In this document: one piece after another, positions 33,276-38,579 of the stretch
How the letters are laid out: each line of letters opens with the position of its first letter
How positions within the stretch are numbered: the stretch's first letter is position 1
Origin: JAATGA01 sp047605605
Lineage (GTDB): Bacteria > Pseudomonadota > Alphaproteobacteria > Rhodobacterales > Rhodobacteraceae
NCBI GenBank assembly: GCA_047605605.1
Contig: JASGFG010000031.1
Span: 1 to 38,579, forward strand
Length of the DNA: 38,579 bases
Reading direction: 5' to 3'
The notes under the pieces: model-generated
The model's input: only the letters and a program-made list of their open reading frames with translations
Told to the model about the DNA's origin: nothing
Databases searched by the model: none
Position numbers and translations under genes: made by a program

Positions 33276-33877
33276 GACGGCTGGTCATCCTGCTGCACGG
33301 CGTCAATGCGCGGGGGCGCGATGTCGCCTCTCTGACCCGCGGCTGGCGGCTGCCCGGCACGGTGATCGTTGCCCCCGATGCGCCCTTTCGATCCGACGAG
33401 TCCCCCGATGCGCGGCAATGGTTCTCGATCCGGGGGATTACCCCGCAGACCAGACCCGAACGTGTGCTGGGCGCGCGTGGCGGTTTCGACGGGATCATCG
33501 CGGCGGCGATGGAGGCGCAGGGCCTGGCCGGACGGCCCGACCGGCTGGCACTGATCGGCTTTTCGCAGGGCGCGATCATGGCGCTGGATGCCGTGGCCTC
33601 GGGGCGGTGGCCGGCCGCGGCGGTGGTGGCCTTTTCGGGCCGCTATGCCACGCCCGATCCGCAACCTGCGCACACGCCCGCGCTGGTCATCCATGGCGCG
33701 GCCGACCCCGCCATTCCGGTCTCCGAAAGCCTGAATGCCAGGGCCTGCCTGCACGCGGCGGGCTGCCGGGTGGATCTGGCGGTGCAGCCGGGCGTGGGGC
33801 ATTGGGTATCGCCCGAAGGCGCGGCGATGGCCGAAGCGTTCCTGCGCCGGGCCTTTGGCGTGCCGCCGCAGGCCTGA
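33272..33877 (+). CDS. Alpha/beta hydrolase (phospholipase/carboxylesterase type)
   Basis: A 201-residue serine hydrolase of the YpfH/carboxylesterase group. The catalytic triad is readable: Ser98 in GFSQG, Asp145 in HGAADP and His177 in GVGHW; the oxyanion segment LLHGVNARG is at 7-15. Expected substrates are short esters; the family does not fix the substrate. The start is GTG at 33272, overlapping the zapE stop as GTGA, so the two are translationally coupled. The stop lies inside a 13-bp tandem duplication. Confidence 0.87.
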   Translation: MRRLVILLHGVNARGRDVASLTRGWRLPGTVIVAPDAPFRSDESPDARQWFSIRGITPQTRPERVLGARGGFDGIIAAAMEAQGLAGRPDRLALIGFSQGAIMALDAVASGRWPAAAVVAFSGRYATPDPQPAHTPALVIHGAADPAIPVSESLNARACLHAAGCRVDLAVQPGVGHWVSPEGAAMAEAFLRRAFGVPPQA

Positions 33878-33896
33878 GGCACCGGCCTGAGGCACG
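33871..33896 (+). repeat. Tandem 13-bp duplication at the hydrolase stop
   Basis: GGCCTGAGGCACC (33871-33883) is followed directly by GGCCTGAGGCACG (33884-33896), and the next bases GGCCTAGAG begin a degenerate third copy. It spans the hydrolase stop codon and the convergent junction. Confidence 0.7.
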
Positions 33897-33899
33897 GGC

Positions 33900-34661
33900 C
33901 TAGAGCATCTGCCAGATCAGCCGCAGCGCCATCGCGGTCGAGGTGATGACCAGCAGCGGCTTGATCGCCCTTGCCCCCACCCGCATCGCCAGTCGCGCGC
34001 CGATCCGTGCGCCCGCGATCTGCGCGGCCCCCATGGCCAGCCCCACCGCCCACCACGGATGGCCCGTCGCGGCAAAAAGGATCAACCCGCCAAGGTTGGA
34101 GGCAAAGTTCAAAAGCTTGGTATGCGCGGTCGCTTTCAGCACGCCATATCCCGCCAAGGTGACGAAACCGATCATGTAGAACGACCCCGCCCCCGGCCCG
34201 ATCAGCCCGTCATAGCCGCCCACCAGCGGCACGAAGGCCGCGGTGAATACCGCGGGCGACATGCGCCGCACCCGGTCGGCATCCGACAGGCCGGGCTTCA
34301 GCGCAAAGAACAGCGCGATCCCGATCAGCACCGCGGGCAGGAGGATGCGAAAGGTTTCGGTCGGCAGGTGCTGCGCCAGCAGCGCGCCGGTGATCCCGGC
34401 GGCAAAGGCCACCAGCGCCGGACCGATCTGGCGGCGCGGATCGACCTGCCCGCCGCGGGCATAGCTGATGGCCGCCGTGGCCGACCCGAAGGTGCCCTGC
34501 ACCTTGTTCGTCGCCAGCGCCTCGACCGGCGTGGCGCCCGCCAGCAGCAGCGCAGGCACGGTGATCAGCCCCCCACCCCCGGCAATGGCGTCGATCATCC
34601 CGGCCAGAAACGCGGCCAGAACCAGCAGGCCCACCAGATGCAGCGAAATCTCGAAGATCAA
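33900..34661 (-). CDS. TauE/SafE (TSUP) family membrane permease
   Basis: A 253-residue integral membrane protein of the TSUP family, whose members move sulfite, sulfoacetate or other small organic anions. It shows the two family halves with glycine-rich motifs: AGMIDAIAGGGGLITVPALLLAG near residue 20 (read as two pieces) and GGYDGLIGPGAGSFYMIGF near 147. Seven or eight hydrophobic helices are apparent. It overlaps the GNAT gene by 4 bp and is the last gene of the serB operon. No sulfonate genes are nearby, so the substrate is unknown. Confidence 0.88.
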   Translation of the reverse strand: MIFEISLHLVGLLVLAAFLAGMIDAIAGGGGLITVPALLLAGATPVEALATNKVQGTFGSATAAISYARGGQVDPRRQIGPALVAFAAGITGALLAQHLPTETFRILLPAVLIGIALFFALKPGLSDADRVRRMSPAVFTAAFVPLVGGYDGLIGPGAGSFYMIGFVTLAGYGVLKATAHTKLLNFASNLGGLILFAATGHPWWAVGLAMGAAQIAGARIGARLAMRVGARAIKPLLVITSTAMALRLIWQML

Positions 34662-35143
34662 AGGTCGAACCTGCGATGCACCCGGCCGACGATCCGCCCG
34701 CTTTTCAGCGCATAGCCCGGCTCGCCCGCGTAGTCGCGGAATCCCAGCCCGCCATAATAGCCCAGCCCCGGCGCGTTGTCGGACCGGATCGTCGCGTTCA
34801 GCGTTGCGATCCCCGCCTGTCGCGCAGCGGCCCGCGTGGCGGCGAACAGCGCCTGCCCCGCGCCGCTGCGCTGCACCCGGGGATCGACAAAGGTGCCGAT
34901 GTCGGCCCAGCCCGCGGGCAGGGCGGGGTTCAGCGTCACCACCTGAAACCCGACTGGCCGACCCTCGACCGTGGCCGCATGACAGCAGATCACCCCTGCG
35001 CCGGTCAGATAGCGCTCGGCAAAGACCGGCTCGGCAAAGGGGTGCTCATGGGCGGTCGTGCCGCCGATCAGGATGATCTGCGCCTGTATCGCGCAAAGAG
35101 CCGGCACATCGGCCAGCGTGGCGGGGCGGGCAATGGCCTTCAT
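34658..35143 (-). CDS. GNAT-family N-acetyltransferase
   Basis: A 161-residue acetyl-CoA-dependent acyltransferase. The fold is recognisable from ARPATLADVPALCAIQ at the start, the DPRVQRSGAGQALFAAT acetyl-CoA loop (Q-R-S-G-A-G, the degenerate R/Q-x-x-G-x-G/A motif), and the NAPGLGYYGGLGFRDY segment typical of the C-terminus. The start at 35143 overlaps the thioesterase stop by 4 bp; the longer frame to 35308 is out of family. The substrate cannot be predicted. Confidence 0.85.
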   Translation of the reverse strand: MKAIARPATLADVPALCAIQAQIILIGGTTAHEHPFAEPVFAERYLTGAGVICCHAATVEGRPVGFQVVTLNPALPAGWADIGTFVDPRVQRSGAGQALFAATRAAARQAGIATLNATIRSDNAPGLGYYGGLGFRDYAGEPGYALKSGRIVGRVHRRFDL

Positions 35144-35619
35144 TCCTTGCCCGAAACCTCGCGCTGACGCGCCTCGACCTCGCGGCGCAGGTCCTTGCGC
35201 AATTCGGCGGCCTTGTGGCGGCGCTTTTCCAGCTCGGTCACGGGCTCGAACGCCGGGATCGGCACCGGGCGGCCGTGGTCGTCCACCGCGACCATGGTGA
35301 AATAGCACGAATTGGTATGCCGCCGCTGGCCGGTGCGGATGTTCTCGGCCTCGACCCTTATGCCCACCTCCATCGAGGTGCGGCCCGCGTGGTTGATGCT
35401 GGCGCGGAACGTCACCAGTTCGCCCACATGGATCGGCTCCTTGAACATCACCTGATCGACCGACAGCGTGACCGCATATTGCTTGGAAAACCGCGAGGCG
35501 CAGGAAAACGCCACCCGGTCCAGCAGGTTCAGCAGCGCGCCGCCATGCACCTTGCCGCTGAAATTCGCCATGTCGGGCGTCATCAGCACGGTCATTTCCA
35601 ATGTGCGGCCTTCGGGCAT
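35140..35619 (-). CDS. Acyl-CoA thioesterase (hotdog fold)
   Basis: A 159-residue single hotdog-domain acyl-CoA hydrolase of the YciA/BACH type. Candidate catalytic residues are Asn19 in DMANFSGKVHGG and Asp34 in LLDRVAF; the KVHGGALLNLLD helix and TNSCYFTMVAVD strand are characteristic. A charged C-terminal helix (KRRHKAAELRKDLRREVEAR) is predicted to extend from the fold. The start at 35619 has a GGAGG ribosome-binding site. It starts 16 bases after the serB stop and overlaps the next gene by 4 bp. Confidence 0.9.
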   Translation of the reverse strand: MPEGRTLEMTVLMTPDMANFSGKVHGGALLNLLDRVAFSCASRFSKQYAVTLSVDQVMFKEPIHVGELVTFRASINHAGRTSMEVGIRVEAENIRTGQRRHTNSCYFTMVAVDDHGRPVPIPAFEPVTELEKRRHKAAELRKDLRREVEARQREVSGKE

Positions 35620-35635
35620 CGGCGCCTCCGTGGGT

Positions 35636-36511
35636 TCAGCGCAGGAAGTCTTCGGCCGCATAGCCCTGAATGTAAAGCAGCGCCGTCAGATCACCGTGGT
35701 TGATGCGGATGTCGCATTGCGCGGCGACCGAGGGTTTTGCGTGCAGCGCCACCCCCGCCCCGGCAAGACCCAGCATCCCCAGATCGTTCGCGCCATCGCC
35801 GACCGCCATCGCCTGCGCCGGGATGATGCCCATGGCGGCGGTGATCTCCTCCAGCGCCTGCACCTTGGCGGCGCGGCCAAGGATCGGCTCGGCCACCCGA
35901 CCTGTCAGCTGGCCGTCTTCGACCAGAAGGGTATTGGCGCGGTTCTCGTCAAAGCCCAGCCGGGCCGCGACACGGGTGGTGAATGCGGTGAACCCGCCGG
36001 AAACCAGCGCGGCGCGCGCGCCATTGGCCTTCATCGTGGCGACCAGCGCCGGGCCGCCGGGCATCAGGGTGATGCGGTCGCGGAACACCCGCTCGATCAC
36101 CGCCTCGGGCAGGCCCTTCAGCAGCCCCACCCGTTCACGCAGGGCGGATTCGAAGTCCAGCTCGCCATTCATCGCGCGGGCGGTGATGCCTGCCACATAG
36201 GCGCCCACCCCGGCCTCGTCCGCCAGTTCGTCGATACATTCCTGCCGGATCATGGTGCTGTCCATATCGGCCAGCAGCAACCGCTTGCGCCGCCCCTCGG
36301 CCGGTTGCACCACCAGGTCGATCTGCCGCGACTGCAGGGCGGCCCACTTGTCCCAAAGATCCGCGGGCATTACGGAAGTGGTGAATTCCGCCGCGATACC
36401 GGGATCCAGCCAGCGCAGTTCGCCCCCCGCCCAGTCCTGTCGCAGGGCCTCGGCCGTCGCGCGGTCCAGAACCGGGGTTTCGGGATCGGTCAGCAGGGTG
36501 ACGGCGAACAT
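35636..36511 (-). CDS. serB: Phosphoserine phosphatase
   Basis: A 291-residue HAD-superfamily enzyme that makes serine from phosphoserine, the last step of the serine pathway whose middle step (SerC) is also encoded in this window. Catalytic Asp82 and Asp84 lie in ADMDSTMI; later motifs are LVSGGFTAFT, and GDGANDLGML for magnesium. About 75 residues precede the catalytic domain, as in longer SerB proteins. The start at 36511 has a GAGGAG ribosome-binding site. It heads the operon serB-thioesterase-GNAT-TSUP, and its leader contains a strong hairpin. Confidence 0.94.
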   Translation of the reverse strand: MFAVTLLTDPETPVLDRATAEALRQDWAGGELRWLDPGIAAEFTTSVMPADLWDKWAALQSRQIDLVVQPAEGRRKRLLLADMDSTMIRQECIDELADEAGVGAYVAGITARAMNGELDFESALRERVGLLKGLPEAVIERVFRDRITLMPGGPALVATMKANGARAALVSGGFTAFTTRVAARLGFDENRANTLLVEDGQLTGRVAEPILGRAAKVQALEEITAAMGIIPAQAMAVGDGANDLGMLGLAGAGVALHAKPSVAAQCDIRINHGDLTALLYIQGYAAEDFLR

Positions 36512-36537
36512 GGGCGACTCCTCGGGGGCAGGGGCGC

Positions 36538-36562
36538 GGCGGGGATAGCCGCTTTCCCCGCC
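36538..36562. promoter_or_regulatory. Hairpin/inverted repeat between serB and the amidase gene
   Basis: A perfect 8-bp inverted repeat, GGCGGGGA (36538-36545) and TCCCCGCC (36555-36562), with a 9-base loop, lies 27-51 bases upstream of the serB ATG and 65 bases upstream of the divergent amidase. It may be a leader hairpin of serB or an operator. Confidence 0.45.
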
Positions 36563-36626
36563 ACACGCCAGAGATTGCAACGCATCGCCCCCGGTGCCAC
36601 CCTGCCCGCAAGAGGGGAGAACCACC

Positions 36627-38066
36627 ATGACGCCACAGGACTATGCCACGCTGGACGGCATCGGACTGGCCGACCTGATCCGCCGGGGCGACGTTTCCGC
36701 CGCCGAGGTGACAGAGGCCGCCGCCCACGCCATCGAACGCATCAACCCCGCGGTCAATGCCGTGGTCGAGGTCTATGAGGACCGCCTGTCCGGCCCCGCC
36801 GCCCTGCCCGACGGACCGTTGGCCGGGGTTCCGTTCCTGATCAAGGATGTTGGTCTGGGCCACGAGGCGGGCCGTCTGGTCGAAAACGGCAGCCGGTTGT
36901 GCCGCGGCATCCGTGCGCAAGGCGACAGTTTCATCATGGGGATGCTGCGCGCGGGCGGGCTGAACACCATGGGCCGCACCAATGCGCCCGAGTTTTCCAT
37001 TGCCGGCACGACCGAGAATTCGCTTTACGGCAATACCTCCACCCCGTGGCGGCAGGGCTTTTCCTCGGGCGGGTCATCGGGCGGCGCGGCGGCGGCGGTC
37101 GCCTCCGGCATGGTGCCCATCGCCCATGGGTCCGACATCGGCGGGTCGATCCGCATTCCCGCCGCCTGGTGCGGAACGGTGGGGTTGAAGCCGGGGCGGG
37201 GCCGCGTGTCCTTTGGCCCCTATGTCGACGAGGGCGGATTCGGGCTGGCCATGAACCTGGCGCAGACAAGGACCATCCGCGACACGGCGGCGATCCTGGA
37301 CGTGCTGTCGGTGCCGCAGCCGGGCGATCCTTTCGTGATCCCGCGCCCGGCGCAGGGCTATCTGGCGGGCCTGTCCGATGCGCCGCGCCGCTATCGCATC
37401 GGTTGGTCCGCCGCGCCGCAGATGGATGCGCCGGTCGACCCCGAGGTCGCGGCGGCGGTGGAACGGGTGGCAAACCTGCTGGCCGGGATGGGCCATCAGG
37501 TCGAGGAAGCCGCCCCCGATTTCGACCACGAGGCCGCCTGCCTGAAGATGCTGGACCTGTGGTTCTTCGGCTTTGACCGCAAGCTGGCGGCCCTGGCCGA
37601 ACAGACCGGGCGGCAGGTGGGGCCGGACACCCTGGACCCCGTGACGCTGAAGCTGGCGGATTATGGCGCGACCGTCACGCCCGAGGCGTTCATGGCGACG
37701 CTGGCCTTCATGAACGGTCAGCGGCGGCGGATCGGGCAGTTCTTTGCGGGTTACGACATCTGGCTGTCGCCCACCTGCGCCACCCTGCCCGCGCAGCACG
37801 GGGTGCTGTCGCAGGCGCGCAGCGACCTGTCGGTGCAGGACTGGCTGCTGATGGGCGACCGGGCGGTGCAGTTCTGCTTCCCCTATAACATCGCCGGGCT
37901 GCCCGCGATTTCGCTGCCGCTGGCGCAGGCGGCGAACGGCCTGCCGATCGGGGTGCAGATGGGCGCGGGGGCGGCGCAGGAACACATCCTGCTGGATGTC
38001 GCGCAGCAATTGGAACAGGCGATGCCCTGGGCCGGGCGCATCCCGCCGCATCACGCCAGCCGCTAG
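36627..38066 (+). CDS. Amidase (amidase-signature family)
   Basis: A 479-residue amide hydrolase with a complete Ser-cisSer-Lys triad: Lys73 in FLIKDVG, the cis-serine Ser150 in SSGGSSGG, and the nucleophile Ser174 in GSDIGGSIRIPA. The 24-residue distance between the two serines is as in the family. The C-terminal region (YNIAGLPAISLPL) is conserved. No GatB or GatC is nearby, and the length and context argue for a stand-alone amidase rather than GatA. The start at 36627 has AGAGGGGAGA upstream. Confidence 0.92.
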   Translation: MTPQDYATLDGIGLADLIRRGDVSAAEVTEAAAHAIERINPAVNAVVEVYEDRLSGPAALPDGPLAGVPFLIKDVGLGHEAGRLVENGSRLCRGIRAQGDSFIMGMLRAGGLNTMGRTNAPEFSIAGTTENSLYGNTSTPWRQGFSSGGSSGGAAAAVASGMVPIAHGSDIGGSIRIPAAWCGTVGLKPGRGRVSFGPYVDEGGFGLAMNLAQTRTIRDTAAILDVLSVPQPGDPFVIPRPAQGYLAGLSDAPRRYRIGWSAAPQMDAPVDPEVAAAVERVANLLAGMGHQVEEAAPDFDHEAACLKMLDLWFFGFDRKLAALAEQTGRQVGPDTLDPVTLKLADYGATVTPEAFMATLAFMNGQRRRIGQFFAGYDIWLSPTCATLPAQHGVLSQARSDLSVQDWLLMGDRAVQFCFPYNIAGLPAISLPLAQAANGLPIGVQMGAGAAQEHILLDVAQQLEQAMPWAGRIPPHHASR

Positions 38067-38101
38067 GGCGGAAAAATCTGCGGTGCCATGTCGGAAACCC
38101 G

Positions 38102-38130
38102 TTGCAAAGCGTCGGCCATGGGCCTAAACG
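38102..38130 (+). promoter_or_regulatory. Possible serC promoter
   Basis: TTGCAA (38102-38107) and TAAACG (38125-38130) are 17 bp apart. Transcription would begin near 38137, just before the first hairpin of the leader, giving a leader of about 50 bases. Confidence 0.4.
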
Positions 38131-38143
38131 CGGCGGTGGGACA

Positions 38144-38189
38144 CCTTCCCCCAACGGAAGGCATATATCTGCAAGGATACCAGATATGG
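38144..38189 (+). ncRNA. serC leader RNA (two hairpins, second holds the RBS and ATG)
   Basis: Hairpin 1 is CCTTCC (38144-38149), a 6-base loop, GGAAGG (38156-38161). Hairpin 2 is ATATCTG (38165-38171), a 9-base loop CAAGGATAC, CAGATAT (38181-38187). Its loop contains the AAGGA ribosome-binding site and its stem includes the first two bases of the ATG at 38186. This matches the known serC leader motif of alphaproteobacteria, whose last stem is described as overlapping the serC ribosome-binding site. Confidence 0.7.
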
Positions 38190-38579
38190 CGAACACCGCT
38201 CCGGCAACGCGGCCGGCTAACCCGCGTTTCTCTTCGGGCCCCTGCGCGAAGATCCCCGGTTTTTCCCTCGACATGCTTGCCGATGCGCCCTTGGGCCGCT
38301 CGCACCGCGCCACGGTTGGCAAGGCCAAGCTGAAAGAGGCGATCGACCTCACCCGTGAAATTCTGGGCGTTCCGGCCGATTACCGCATCGGCATCGTCCC
38401 CGCGTCCGATACCGGCGCCGTGGAAATGGCGCTGTGGAGCCTGCTGGGCGCGCGCCCCGTGGAAATGCTGGCCTGGGAATCGTTCGGCGAAGGCTGGGTG
38501 ACCGATGTGGTCAAGCAGCTGAAGCTCGACGCCACCGTGAAAAAGGCCCCCTATGGCGAGATCGTCGATTTCGCCACCG
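38186..38579 (+). CDS. serC: Phosphoserine aminotransferase, N-terminal part (cut by window end)
   Basis: The first 131 residues of the PLP-dependent enzyme that converts 3-phosphohydroxypyruvate and glutamate to phosphoserine. The alphaproteobacterial type is clear from NPRFSSGPCAK, LGRSHRATVGKAKLKEAIDL (read as GRSHR, then the helix), YRIGIVPASDTGAVEMALWS and MLAWESFGEGWV. The remaining two thirds, including the PLP lysine, lie beyond the window; serA commonly follows in relatives. The start codon at 38186 is embedded in a hairpin. Confidence 0.93.
   Translation, partial: MANTAPATRPANPRFSSGPCAKIPGFSLDMLADAPLGRSHRATVGKAKLKEAIDLTREILGVPADYRIGIVPASDTGAVEMALWSLLGARPVEMLAWESFGEGWVTDVVKQLKLDATVKKAPYGEIVDFAT

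Noticed and set aside
36627..38066. Amidase as GatA of the tRNA amidotransferase
   Set aside because: No gatB/gatC nearby and the sequence outside the signature region is of the stand-alone amidase type.

Overview
The window looks like a chromosomal piece of a high-GC alphaproteobacterium of the Rhodobacter/Paracoccus kind (Rhodobacterales). The evidence is a class I lysyl-tRNA synthetase, a separate atpI-B-E-b'-b (F0) operon with the extra b' subunit typical of this group, an alphaproteobacterial SerC with a structured leader, very high GC with strong third-position bias, and no insertion sequences or phage genes. It holds 35 complete genes, one tiny additional candidate gene, and one gene cut by the right edge. 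I saw no tRNA, rRNA, CRISPR array or transposon.

Layout. (1) 1-3430, plus strand: lysK, a GFA-family zinc protein overlapping it by 4 bp, a FadR-type (GntR/FCD) regulator with a possible operator just upstream, and a YCII/DGPF protein, closed by a strong bidirectional terminator. (2) 3479-6065, minus strand: the F0 part of ATP synthase (atpI, atpB, atpE, b', b), with two strong consecutive hairpins right after atpE. (3) 6279-6629, plus: a solitary ArsR regulator whose likely promoter implies a leaderless mRNA and carries an inverted repeat over the -35. (4) 6702-31869, minus: an uninterrupted 25-kb type VI secretion system (T6SS) locus in the transcriptional order tssK, tssL (with an OmpA domain), tssM, tagF, pppA, ppkA, vgrG, a DUF6931-like gene, fha (tagH), a 34-codon ORF, tssA, tssB, tssC, hcp, tssE, tssF, tssG, clpV. 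(5) 32175-33877, plus: zapE and a small serine hydrolase. (6) 33900-36511, minus: serB, an acyl-CoA thioesterase, a GNAT acetyltransferase and a TauE/SafE permease, packed as an operon. (7) 36627-38579, plus: an amidase, then serC behind a hairpin leader, cut by the window end.

How the T6SS genes work together. TssK/E/F/G with VgrG make the baseplate, TssA caps and primes it, TssB/C form the contractile sheath around the Hcp tube, ClpV recycles the sheath, and TssL/TssM form the envelope complex. Kinase PpkA, phosphatase PppA, FHA protein Fha and repressor-type TagF form the threonine-phosphorylation switch. No TssJ lipoprotein, no TagJ, no PAAR protein and no recognisable effector-immunity pair is present, so cargo must be encoded elsewhere or be unrecognised. 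TssL carries two N-terminal TVIGG motifs and PpkA carries the same motif in its juxtamembrane linker, which makes them good candidates for the phospho-threonine sites read by Fha.

The most interesting less-annotated items are the shared TVIGG motif, the DUF6931-like gene next to vgrG, the 34-codon membrane microprotein candidate inside the T6SS operon, the duplicated C-terminal repeat in TssA, hairpins placed on both sides of hcp and after atpE (both genes whose products are needed in excess), and the serC leader that puts the ribosome-binding site in a hairpin loop and the start codon in its stem.
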